Below are positions 24,136 to 35,064 of a stretch of 64,000 nucleotides of DNA, one piece after another. Origin of the DNA: Lepiota brunneoincarnata (Eukaryota; Basidiomycota; Agaricomycetes; Agaricales; Agaricaceae); assembly GCA_023014365.1 (NCBI GenBank), contig JAEBUN010000006.1:248001-312000 (forward strand), read 5' to 3'. Position 1 is the stretch's first letter. Each line of letters opens with the position of its first letter. The translations under genes were made by a program, and so were the position numbers. The notes under the pieces were generated by a model. That model was given only the letters and a program-made list of their open reading frames with translations. It did no database searches and had not been told where the DNA came from.

Positions 24136-24795
24136 GTCCACAAACAGCGTTTTTTTTTTCGCTTATGAAAGCGGGTGTAAAGATAGGGAGACGCCCATCG
24201 GCGCGAGTTGGGATGCGGCGAGCGCCGTTCCAGCTGCTGTTGTACCGGATCTGTTCTAGCAGTACAATCACGCAGCCGCTTTAGTCGGGCAGAGAGAGCT
24301 CGTGGATTGGGTTTCTAGTTTTGTACATGCGCTCTGCACGGAGACTTTCGGCAAAAACAAAGAACGACCGATTGTCCTGCAAGGAGTCAAGTTTGGAAAG
24401 AGGAGTACGTAATGTGCCTGGGAGTTCAGACCCTGAGCGAAAACCCATTTGGAATTGAATTTGATAATGGGATGAGGTCATTCGGCAGACCCAAAGCCCA
24501 GATCGATATTGAATACGATTGGGCGTCCAAATTCAAAATGGGCAATTCCAGAGATCAGCGTTATCGGCGCCAGTTGGGCCTGGGAGAGCGAGCCTGAAGC
24601 ATGGGTAGATAGCAGATAGTCTCCAACTCGGTGCTGGCCAAGGAGGTCCGGAGCTTATCTCCGGCAGTAGAGGGAGCTGGAACTCCACGCGACATTTCCA
24701 TATCTTGCACCATTCTTGCTCTATACATACCATGTTGTCTGTCATCAATATTCCACTTCCTCCCTCTCCCCTTACATGCATTGCTTGTGTACCTC
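24136..24795. other. Divergent intergenic region, permease / bZIP
   Basis: About 660 bp with no supported gene; a T-run at 24150-24160. Presumably holds both promoters. Possible co-regulation of permease and bZIP is conjecture. Confidence 0.45.
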
Positions 24796-25537
24796 ATGAC
24801 CAGAGGACGCAAGAAGGACCTCACCATCCCTCCCACCCGTGCTCTCGTCCAGCAGCGGGACTATCGTGCCCGTAAAGCCCATTATATTGCAGACCTCGAG
24901 GAGCGAGTCCGCAAAGCTGAAGCAGAAAATGCCCAGCTACGTAGCGATCTCGAGGCTGCCAGAGCTGGACCAGGTGGACCATCCATCCTCTTCGGTCCTC
25001 AAGTGGTAGGTCACAAAACACCCTTATCGAGGACATTTTTGCTCAACGGCAAACGTTTTACAGGCCGAGGCCTCTCGCGAGCTAATGCAACACCTCACAC
25101 TCGCCACGAACTCCCTGAGCCGATTCCAGCAGCTCGCATTCCCTGAACAACCCCCGCCTCCCGCACCCCCATCTACGCAGCACCCACCTCCCCCAGAGCT
25201 CTCAGCTCAACTCCGCCCTGCGTCTTTCCCATCTCCAGCACCCTCTCCACCTTATGATTCGCAGGCCACGCAACAGCCTGCCTTTAGGCCGACCGCTCAG
25301 TCACCTTCGGCTCAACCGCTGGCATCTTCGCTTCCACCTCTCACGCCATTCCATACATCTGGCCGTAAACGACTGTACCGAGAAGACTCCCCGGATCCTC
25401 CGGACAGCCCACACTTCGTACGCCATGTTACTCCTCGTCTTAGCAATCAAAGCCGTACTCCCAGCCCTGAATCGGAATGCTGCGGCGGTATTTTGGACTG
25501 CCAGGATCTTATCGAAGAAGAGGACGGAAACGAGTAA
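24796..25537 (+). CDS. bZIP transcription factor
   Basis: Starts MTRGRKKDLTIPPTRALVQQ, then RDYRARKAHYIADLEERVRK, then AEAENAQLRSDLEAAR. This is a basic region running directly into a leucine-zipper-like heptad region near the N-terminus. An intron (about 25006-25063) is followed by EASRELMQHLTLATNSLSRF and a Pro/Ser-rich tail with RKRLYREDSPDPPDSPHF and CCGGILDCQDLIEEEDGNE. The layout (short N-terminal bZIP, Pro-rich body, Cys-containing tail) is seen in several basidiomycete bZIPs. The position normally held by the invariant DNA-contacting Asn of the basic region appears to be Thr or Ala here. About 228 residues. Target genes unknown. Confidence 0.85.
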
Positions 25538-25930
25538 GAAGACCGGTTACTCGGTTGCCCCCCCCCGCATCGTGCAGTCGGCCCCAGAGCACTCATACAC
25601 TTGTGAAGACTACGTCTAGCACGCTGAATGGGGCAGCTCTATAACAAACATGAATATCACATTCTTGGGTTTTATTGTGACCTTTCCTCGAGTCAACATT
25701 GTACTCTATGCATCCCCTTCTCCAATTATTGCCCTACTAGTATTGCTTTATCCTTTTATTCTACAAGGCGGTCCTTGTGACTACCCTCGCGCCACAGTTA
25801 TTTCTAATCACGCGCCCTATGTTTATCTAATGGACTGGTCGTCTGATCCAACTTATCTACGTCAGGAAGAACTGCATTCCGCATTAGGCTGGGGCCTTCG
25901 CTTGAATTACACGGCATGCTTTCTTTCTAT
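25538..25930. other. Convergent intergenic region
   Basis: Between the bZIP stop and the decayed tail of the ACR3 homologue; AT-rich, no supported gene. Confidence 0.45.
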
Positions 25931-27306
25931 GCTATCGTCCAATCCCTGCCAGCCGAGCTTATGTTTCGATAAGAGGGCTACCTAGGTTAGGGCTAGCAAC
26001 ACCGGAACTTCGACTAGTGGGCCAATTGTGGCTGCAAGCGCTTGATGAGAATCAACCCCATACACTGCGATTGCGACTGCGATTGCAAGTTCCTGGGGAA
26101 TAATCATTAGAAAATCGGGGTCTCATTAGAGGCTGAATTGCTGGCAGCCGCAAATGCTTAAGATACGGCGATGTCGTAGCCGAAATACTGGCGTTTTTAT
26201 CCGTTCCTTACGGGAGAGGTGGTACATGAGCATGAAGGTTGATGTCCGTATGATCACAAAGTATAACACCAAGGGAACGAAAACACGGAAAACCGGGCCT
26301 ATATGACGGAGGATTTGGTGTCCTTGATACGCGAAGAGGACCAGGATGGTGTAGAGAAGTCCCAGAAGGGCGACAGGGGAAAAGAAGGGGATAAACTTCT
26401 CGTTTAGGAACGTCCTGCCAGCAAGAAACCAGACTGAATATCGTGTGATGACACCTGCAAGAAGCGGAATACCGAGGTACTTGACAGAGACATGAGATGG
26501 CAACGTCATCACAATTTATCTCAACTTACAATCAGAACTGAGACGGCCACATCTCTGTGAGAAGCATGAATGTTCTCTTGTCCTCCAATTATGTTGATGA
26601 ACAGCAAGGAGGAGGGGGAGTATAGGATAATTTGCAGAATGGCGTTAATGACAACCAGAATGGCACAATATTCGACATCACCCTGAGCTAGTGTGTTCCA
26701 TATCATGACCATAGCGATGCACCGCGCGGGGCCAACCATAATCACGCCAATGCGATGGGTGGGAAGGTCAGGAAGTGTGGCCCAAGCCAAGCCTAGCATT
26801 AAGAATGGGCCGATGAGCCAGTTCAGAACGAGGGATATTCCGATGTGTATCCATATTCGCGGCAAAGAAAATATCCCTGGAAGCTGTTCGTATTGGACTT
26901 TGGTAAGAACAGGCCACATCATGACAATGAGCCCAATGGCTATGGCTATTGGCCGGGATATCGGATACGAGGTCACATGACAGCTACTCAGAAGAGGCGG
27001 CAGCTTATGGACAGAAACGCTGTCGAAGTGCACCGTGTTCAGGGCATCTCTGACTTTGGGTGCGAATTCACTTAAAATCATACCCAAGATCGTAGAGAGT
27101 AAGATGAGGGGTGATAGGAGACGATCGAGAATGTTCAGCTGATTCCATACATCTGCATCATAGGCAAGTGTCAGCTAAATCTCACCATCGACCAACAGCG
27201 TTTGCGTACCTTTGGTAGACGGGGGAGCCGGAGGGAGTCGAAGGACGTTCCGGGTGTATGGGATCCTCTGCAACGCATTATTGGGTAGGCTTTTGCAAGA
27301 AGACAT
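25931..27306 (-). pseudogene. ACR3: Decayed ACR3-type arsenite efflux carrier
   Basis: Membrane arsenite exporter of the BART superfamily. The first two thirds read well: MSSCKSLPNNALQRIPYTRN, an intron, then DVWNQLNILDRLLSPLILLS, GLIVMMWPVLTKVQYEQLPG and VGPARCIAMVMIWNTLAQGD. The last of these includes the conserved family cysteine region. VEYCAILVVINAILQIILYS and YLGIPLLAGVITRYSVWFLA follow. Towards the C-terminus the family sequence continues only with lesions. After HLSRKE the frame shifts to FGYDIAVS, which is followed by a stop where the family has Gln. The donor that should follow ASNS is missing. [15 protein letters not shown] then runs to VPVLLALT and a TAG exactly where the family has Trp, with VALLSKHKLGWQ readable beyond it. 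Three or four independent lesions argue for a pseudogene rather than a wrong base. Confidence 0.82.
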
Positions 27307-27541
27307 ATCTCATGGGTGAGGGGGTGTTGAAGGATGCCAGGAGTGAAGAGCAAACATTGGCTTCCACACGCGACTTTGAATATGAATGTCCTCGGGGTTT
27401 GATCTTGATTTTGATTTTGACATTTCATTTGATTGGTCTGTCAAGAGCACGTGAGAGTTTACAAAAGTCCTGAGTACCCGCTCAATTATAGAATGCGACA
27501 ACAGATAAGGACAGCATATTAATGATACAAAAATCGGGGGT

Positions 27542-28789
27542 TTAGGGATCGCGAATTTCGTAGGGATGTTGAACGAGCTCGTCATATAACTCGGGCGGCA
27601 GATCACGAACAAGAGTTACAGCAATGCCAATCACTGGTAAAGCTTCGAGGGGGGGAAAGGTGCGTAGTAAACGCATTGGACTAAATCGGAGATTGTGAGA
27701 GTCAAGAGCAGGCGGATCATTGATTGATGGCGTACCTCGGGGAGGCCACAACTTCGTCTCGCATCAGAAGTAGCTGGGCAATCACGCAAAGCACATTAAG
27801 GTGAACGCCAAAAGCGAGGAGAAAATCCCAAAGTTTTAAAACCTGATCGAGGGGAGGGGTGCATGCACAGAGAGTTAAAACGGCTAAATAGTGAAAGCGT
27901 GAGTTTGATGAGTGAGTTTGTTGAAATTGAGGTTTACAAGGGAATGCATATATCTCCGCGGAAAGGTTCTTGGAACGTAAGTGTGCGTACAGTTCTGGGT
28001 CAACGATCTTGAGGCAACGATCCAGCAACTGCGGACATATATCAGATCATATGCTCACATACGTCGCAACTGCCTTACCTTGAGGCCACGATGGACCCCT
28101 TCTAGTGTAGGTTGCACATAAAGTGGACAACACTCCTCAATAAATTTCGCGAAACAATAGAAAGCCTCAACCTCCGATGGCATGGTGTAAAGGAACGGTG
28201 CAGCCAGTACATTCATTCCTTGAACATAGGTAAATCCAAGTTGCGAGGTTTCTTGCCTATCTAAGCAAATGGTCAGGGAAGAGAAGAGTACGAACCAAAC
28301 CAAACATGCCATGATTTCTCCAGACAAACGCATCCAGTAGCCGAACAAGCATGTCTTCACGTACGCGTTCTTTGAACCCCTTATCCGTTGCTAGCGTCCT
28401 AAATAACACTCGAGGTGAGGTATCCATCTCGCCAACTTCAAAAGCAGCATTACCGGAAAGTATCATTCCGAATCTTCTCTCGAACTTCACAGGGCCCTCG
28501 TGCCACATATCGGAGAAAATTATCAGCTGACAAGTCATTTACACGGAGCAATATTTTCCATATTCGTGGTCGTAGCGTAGGATCCTGGGGAACTAGTGTG
28601 AAATGAGGCCACTTTCACGAACATGAGGTGACGCACGACAGCAGAAGGAATCCCATCAATTAAGATGAGTCGTCGTAACTTCTTCGTCCCGTCATCTACA
28701 TCCTCCGATGCGCGCGACCTGGAGTTTGTCTTCGGATGTCTGAGTATCTTGTTGAAAGCACGAGCAGTTGCCTCTGGACTACCTGACAT
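27542..28789 (-). CDS. BUB2: Mitotic exit network GAP component BUB2 (TBC domain)
   Basis: TBC-domain subunit of the Bub2-Bfa1 type GTPase-activating complex at the spindle pole body, which holds mitotic exit (or septation, as Cdc16 in fission yeast). Starts MSGSPEATARAFNKILRHPK. Splicing gives LRRLILIDGIPSAV, LRPRIWKILLRVNDLSADNF, LRYVARGPCEVREKIRNDTF, RTLATDKGFKERVREDMLVR, LGFTYVQGMNVLAAPFLYTM, EVEAFYCFAKFIEECCPLYV, LLDRCLKIVDPELYAHLRSK and QVLKLWDFLLAFGVHLNVLC, ending DLPPELYDELVQHPYEIRDP. The YVQGMN motif (TBC glutamine finger) and the arginine position (IRNDTFR) are present. About six introns; all frames agree. Divergent from the adaptin gene over 105 bp. Confidence 0.93.
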
Positions 28790-28894
28790 TACGCGTTAGG
28801 ACAAGGTAATAATCAAGGGCGTCAACGTGCCAACATTGCTTACATAATCGGGAAACGTAGCAGCCGTTTGAATTTATGGATCTCTGCATCCACA
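28790..28894. promoter_or_regulatory. 105-bp divergent promoter between BUB2 and adaptin gene
   Basis: The two ATGs face away from each other over only 105 bp, so the genes must share a very short bidirectional promoter or have transcript starts inside each other's leaders. Inferred from geometry; no element recognised. Confidence 0.4.
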
Positions 28895-31800
28895 ATGGAT
28901 GTTCGGTTCATATCATCTGGTGCGCTGAGTAGGGCTCACTACGCTCTCGTTCGCAGAGTAGAAGAGTCGGTATCTGAGGGTGCGGTCGATCGAATTCTCG
29001 AAGCTGAGGTCAAGTCAGTTCGCTTGCAACTAGCTCAGCCTAGTCTCTCACCTGTCGGTGTGATCTTCTTTCTGAAGCTCTACAATTTAACCGAACGTAT
29101 GAATCATAGAAAAGGGCCAAAGAGGCGCTGATAATTCTCTTATACTGTTCTATAACGGCGACGTCCCTGATCTTTCCGAAGGGGACGTTTGACTTCGCCT
29201 TGCCTCACGCTCTCAGCCTGGCGGAGGCGGGAACCACTATAGAGGACAAAAGAATAGGTGGAGATGCTGTGAAATATGGCCTTTTCAAAGCTCATAACCA
29301 GCAGGTTATCTGTTCTGTGCGGAAATGATGCAGGGGGGTCATGAAATGCAACTCATGTTGGTCAACACCTTGCGTAAAGTGAGTGAAGGGGTTTTCCGTG
29401 TCTATTGTTGCAAGATTTCACTCGATGTGCCAGGATCTAGAGGACGTTAACGTTTCGCGTATATGTCTTGCCCTTGATAATATAATCACTTCGTCCTCAG
29501 CCGACATTATTCCGGCAGTGCAGAGGCGGCTCTATGACTTATTGTCACATAATCAGTCAGTATGTATTTATATATGTCTGCCTATTCGAGTTTCGTCTTA
29601 ACACTCCCTAGCCCGTCTGTTCGTCGGAGGGCCCTATACGCAGTTCGAAGTCTATCTCAGCATGAGCCCGATCTTCTCATTGAGACCAACTCGAAGATCT
29701 TGAGGAGGTTGAAGGATTCAGATAGTGTTGTTGCCGGTGCTGCAATGCGAGTTGCTGAAACCTTTTCTCGGGTGGGCTCCTATGTCATACGGCGCCTGAA
29801 AAATCCTGAATAGCATTGACATCAGAACAGAGATTTAGCATCTGCCATTCACGAAGCAGTCAACGACGCCTTCGAGATTAGTGTTTCAACTTACTCACCG
29901 ACAGGCCACGGACTAGTATTGACATGTCTGAAGACTGTTCATAGTGTGGGGTTAGTTCCGGTCGCTGCTGGATACGGATATATGCTGATATTTATGGAAA
30001 GGCTAAGATACTTATCCCTACCGACAGCCTTTGACCTTCTGTGCTCTTGTTCCACTGGCCGCGATATAGGTGGGCATTGGCGTATATCCATTGGGCCGTG
30101 CCTCATTGTTTCATAGCTACGCTATTGGGACTATATCGATTGTTCAGAGATTTTGATACTACTACGCTGCGTGCCTTTGAGGAGCAGACCCATGTCTCAG
30201 TCATAGGAACAATACGCGACTATCTTACATCGAAGGTGCCAAACGAGCTATATTTGTTCCTCTCCTGTTTGGAATCCTTGGATCCAGCGCTTTGGGCAGG
30301 AACAGACGAGGCTATACCAGCCGTTCTTGAGGCCTGGGAAGTAGAACAGATCATGCAACTATTGGACTCCAATGACGATCTAATCCGCAAGAAGGTGAGT
30401 AAAATAAAGGATTCTAGTGTGGGTCACTTACAATCGCGTAGACTCTCCATTTGCTCAGCAAGATAGATGAAAACGTTCTCAATACGTATCATACTCAGAC
30501 CCTCTCCGCAATGACCCGCGTCACGTTGTCATTGAAAGAGGTCAACGGAAGGACGAAACGGTTATTGGAAGTAGTCGAGGTGCTATCGGCGAACAACGGG
30601 GAACTTTATGCAACTCAAGTTATGGATATGTTTGGTCAACTAGAACCACGTATAGCAGCGAGCGGAATTTTGGATTCAGCGGTTGAGGGTATCCTCACCC
30701 ACATTCGGCTCCGTGAGTCGGTGGTACATCGTTCCCTGTTCATCAGAGCACTAAAATTGTTTTCCGAAGGAGAAATCTCATTCCAAGTTACATGCGCCGC
30801 CACGATGCTCACGATCTTGTGCGATAGGGACGCGGTATTTGGTCCTACGATGATGGTAATTCTAGCAGCCCTGGCGACAGAATATTCTCGATTAGTATCG
30901 ATTTCACCTCCACAATTACTATTGGGAATTTGCCATAGGCTGAAAGGGAATCCCAGTACGTGGTCACCTGTGTGATCAATTTGCACTGTATACTCACCAT
31001 GTGGTCAGTGGCTGTCCAGGAACCTTGCCTTCTGGCGATGCTGAGAATTTCTGCAGATTGTGAAGCTATACCGGAAGAAGTAATCGGAACGGTCTCCGAA
31101 GCCGGTCAGAACGCGGGACGCCATATCCATCGCGTGGGTTTTATTCTGAGAAGGGAGCATTCATGAAATCAGCTGAGACGATTTATTTACTTTCTAGCGA
31201 TGCGACCAGTTTTTATTTCTAACCAGCCGGCAAGAGCTGTTGGTGCAGATCGTCAACAGTAGCAGGTCTCTTTCCGTACGTCAGGCTTGAGCTTTGCATA
31301 TTACATTAACTCAACATATTTTACGGGTGGGCGCTAGCTGCCAGACTTCCTGGAAGCCTTGCAGGGCTACAGTGGGGAGGTAGAAGAAGCTGGAGGCCAG
31401 AGTGTTCCAGGAGCGAAATTACCGCAAGCTTCCCTTATTCCGCCACGAACTGCAACACCGGTGCTCTCGGCTAGTAAATTGAGATACCAAGCGTACGATG
31501 CACCACAAGTCATACCGAGCCTCCGGGACCGCCGTGCTTCAAGTTCTCAGAGGAGCGCATTGGGATCTCGTTCCGAGGTGGGATCCATTAGTGGACGTTC
31601 GCCAAACTTGCTCGTTGCGGAGTCACTGCCACACGCGATGACACCGGGGAATTTGACGCTTGCAGCTTCCTCTACCGAGTTGGAAATCATTGCAGAGGTG
31701 AGTGATTTTCAAAAATAAACATGGACTTGGATTGAATAAAGTCAGGGGCAAGTGAAACCGAAGACTCCGACTAGGACTGACGTGGAAGAGTTGGTGAGCT

Positions 31801-32307
31801 GTTTTCACCTTCCCGAGAATGAGAATAAGTATTCTATGTCGACCTGTAGTGCGCTCGTGTGGATCTCATTGCGTTTGATTCGCCGTTTGCCGTGGGGCCG
31901 GAGGAGGGAGGAGGAGAAGATGCTCAGCAGGAACTGGAATTTGAGAACATGTGGACTTCCGAAGAAGACCACCAGCAGAATGCGCGTGGGTGGTGTGGCA
32001 TCTCCACGGATGATGTGGTCGGCCGACTCCGGGGCATAAATGGGTATAGACTGCGGACCATTTCCGCTGATATCCCGCCCTTTATAGGTATGCGTCAAGA
32101 AAAGTGCACGAGGAACACCTTTATCTGATGTCCTTGCTTGTGCACTTAGGTGACCTGAAGGTCGCGGTCATGCCCGAGGGAGCAGAAGACGGTGGAAGGG
32201 TTGCTCTGCTACGACTAAAAGAATCGGATGAGGACGGTTGTCTCTGGCGGTTGCGATGTGTTAATGAATCGTTACGAGGACAAGTAAAGGAGCTGCTAGG
32301 AGAGTAG
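28895..32307 (+). CDS. AP-4 epsilon-like large adaptin
   Basis: Large subunit of a clathrin-adaptor-type (AP) coat complex in post-Golgi sorting. Starts MDVRFISSGALSRAHYALVR. Spliced blocks: LLYCSITATS, FDFALPHALSLAEAGTTIED, KRIGYLFCAEMMQGGHEMQL, MLVNTLRKDLEDVNVSRICL, ADIIPAVQRRLYDLLSHN, VRRRALYAVRSLSQHEPDLL. The trunk continues with LHLLSKIDENVLNTYHTQTL and NGRTKRLLEVVEVLSANNGE. The pattern LxxYC...GYL...HE..LMLVNT..KDL.....C.AL...IPAV...L....VRRKA fits AP-4 epsilon better than AP-1 gamma or AP-2 alpha. At least twelve exons. The region 30.9-32.3 kb (linker and C-terminal ear-like part) is only loosely modelled. Last exon ends VNESLRGQVKELLGE. No lesions seen. Confidence 0.78.
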
Positions 32308-32824
32308 TCAAGAGAATAGCGAGTCAGGGCGAGTCGGACGGATTAGCAATTACGTACTTGGGCTGGGTGTCCCATCGGTGAATGGCGTGGGAAAGTAATG
32401 GGATATAAGGAGTGACAGAAAAAATTGAGAGACCGCCAGTGGACTTTTCCTACTTCACCCCCACAAGCTCGTCTCTGACGGACCCTCGCACGCTGCGTAT
32501 TCTCCCTAATCTATGAGAGTTCTTTCTCCAAGGCAAGTCTTATGTGTCATCAGCTCACGCACAACTCTGTTCAACACCATTGCCTTAGACTGACACACCC
32601 GATCAACGACATTCTCTTTGGGCCATTCATCTCCCTTGTCCTGACTGACCCAGACCGTCCTCCTTAGTATCTGTTGCCACTTCTTCCTTTGGCTTACCTT
32701 GTCCCGCTCTCGATGGGATAAGTTTGCACCCACACTCTGAAGTTTTGGCGCTGCTGCAGGATCCCTCCGACACACTTCGCTTGTACTCGCTTCAAAAAAC
32801 AATCAAGAAAAAAACTAAAATTTG
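32308..32824. other. Intergenic, upstream of the gene starting 32825
   Basis: No recognisable gene; a minus-strand frame (32802-32506) is open but shows no family features. CT-rich stretch near 32450-32470. Confidence 0.45.
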
Positions 32825-34481
32825 ATGATGAACGTCCTCAAGACCCCCTCTTTCTTCCGCCCCACTAGCCGCCCTTCATCGCCTGCCCCTGCCCCACTTT
32901 TACGTTCCGAGTCTTCCCAGGCTCCGGCAATGGACAGGGCTCTCCATCCACTCAACAAGCTCACGCTGAGCAATTTCAGGCGTGCCTCCCCATCTCCCTT
33001 TACCTCGCCGTTGACTACTCCGGCTCCGCTCATCCAGGATGGTTCGTATTTAGAAATGCTCAGCTTGAAACTCAGCGAAGCCGTGTCAAAGGCCCTTGCC
33101 CAGCCTTCTGGCCCTGCACTCCCTTATGAGCTTGTAGCCGGCAAACGTCCCTTGCCACAGGGCAGGGGTCACGCATTGGGTGCACTCATTTCATCGTAAG
33201 TGTTTGTCTCCTTTCCTATTGGTCCCTGATTGATCCTTGTTTACAGAGAATTGAAAGCGAACCAGGAGAACCCCCATTTGTATCGGGCAATCCTCCGATC
33301 ACTCCACCGTCCCCTCTCTGTCTTACTCACAAATCTATCTGCACATCTTCTTCCACTACTGTCGTCACCTGCCTTCCACTTCTCCGCCTGCCCCTACTGT
33401 TCAAAATCCAAATCCGAACCCTACGCAGCTTCACGCCCTTGCTATTGCAAATTTTGCGCAGGAACTCATTGAAACTTTTGATGAGTTAAGTCTGGGATTA
33501 GACGCGGATATTCGTGGCGATGGACTGAGGTCTATCCGAGAGGGTCTGGTGTCCGTCGTCAATAGAATCGTCAGCCCACTCGTTTCTGGCATTCGTAGCG
33601 AGCTGATGCCTCTTATTGTGGCTTTGGAATCCCCGAACATTGGTCCACTCAAAACGGTTCCCGGAACCAAAACAGCTACAATCTACCACCCTTCTATTGC
33701 TGCGCTGCAAGCTATGATGCCTACTTATGCGAGGACCCTTATGAGATATACTACTTCTCCTTCCTCCCACACCATTCTTGCGACATTTTTGATCGCAGCC
33801 GTCTGGAAGGGTCTCGTTGCTTTCTCCCATCGTCCATTCGTGGCATCTGTTCCCCCGTCACCAAATATGGCCTCCAACAATAACAGGAAGCCACGTAGCT
33901 CCTCACCGATTGCTACTCCTCCTGTGACGCCACCACCTGGACGCTTCACACTGAAACTTCCTCCCTCGCGCCCCCCGTCCCCACCCCTTGTCGCCATCCC
34001 CGCGAGTGCTTCGGCCGACGCCCAGGCACTTTTTGATCTGTTGAACATGCTCCCACGCCCGAGCCCGGACAGGGAAAATACTCGACTTGCCCGGGAGGCA
34101 GTGGACGAGGCATTCGAAGCTCTTGATGCATTGTCAGTGCTCCTGAATGCTATTCACACCAAGAGTAGCCGCGGCCGCACGGTGGAAGACATGGCCAAAG
34201 AAATCCATGTTCTCACTAGAGATATACCAGTACTTATTGCACTCCCAGTCCTCTTACATGCATATGGAGGTTCTACCTCAACTTCTGTCGGGACCTTGTT
34301 GGGATTATCCGAGGAGGAGTACAGGAGTGGGTGCCTCAGCGGTATTGGCCGCGCAGAGGAATGTGCATCCGTGATTGCTCACCGCGTTATGAACGTCCTG
34401 AAGCTCAGCGCCGACGTTGACAGCATTGTTTACAAGTGGCTTCAGTTCGAAACTGCTGCAATTCAAGATGCTGGTCTCTGA
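32825..34481 (+). CDS. Conserved-looking helical protein of unknown function
   Basis: Exon 1 from the tandem ATGs at 32825 gives MMNVLKTPSFFRPTSRPSSP, a Pro/Ser-rich head, then GSYLEMLSLKLSEAVSKALA and LPYELVAGKRPLPQGRGHAL. An intron leads to ELKANQENPHLYRAILRSLH and PLSVLLTNLSAHLLPLLSSP. The last exon (33.4-34.48 kb) holds HALAIANFAQELIETFDELS, LVSGIRSELMPLIVALESPN, a Pro-rich linker and EEYRSGCLSGIGRAEECASV. It is alpha-helical in character, possibly with a membrane-associated segment near residues 300-320 (ILATFLIAAVWKGLVAF). The join near 33340-33400 is off by one base in a straight reading. It needs either an unusual intron (for example from 33319) or an indel. Function unknown. Confidence 0.75.
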
Positions 34482-35064
34482 ACAGTGCTACCCATATCAA
34501 ATTGTAAAAGAACATTGCACCTTCCTCTCGCCCTTGAATAGTTGTCTATCCCTTTAATCAGGAAGTTTTATCCATCTCTTGCCTTTGTATGCGACATTGA
34601 GATATTCGCTTTTCATTCTGGGGTTTTCTTTGCCGAAGTTTTATTTGAGGGATTGTTGTCAAATGTAGCATTGATTGTGCAATACGCTTTATCACCACCT
34701 CACTGTAACTGCGTAGAATATTTGTGGCTGGTATCAGGCTTTGAATGATTGTCTAACAAGTCCGATGTTTTTAAGAAATGGTGCGTGGGTGATATCTACT
34801 AATGACCTCGTGCTCTCGGTCGGCCCTAGTGGCGATCACCGGTGAAAGCCTCTACGTCACGGATTCTCAAATCTTGGAGAAAGAAAAAACTGGGGAATGG
34901 GCAAACAAAGCGAAAACGAACCACGGCGAACCATTGTGTAGAAAGTTACATGAAGCAGCCACAGAAACAGATAATACGTACATACACACGACGAAAACTC
35001 CATCTTTTCATATCCGAAGAGCGGGGAATCGAGTTCACACCAATTTACCAGGCCATGCTCTCTG
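34482..35064. other. Convergent intergenic region
   Basis: Between the 3' ends of the unknown gene and PRI1; AT-rich and without supported features. Confidence 0.5.
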
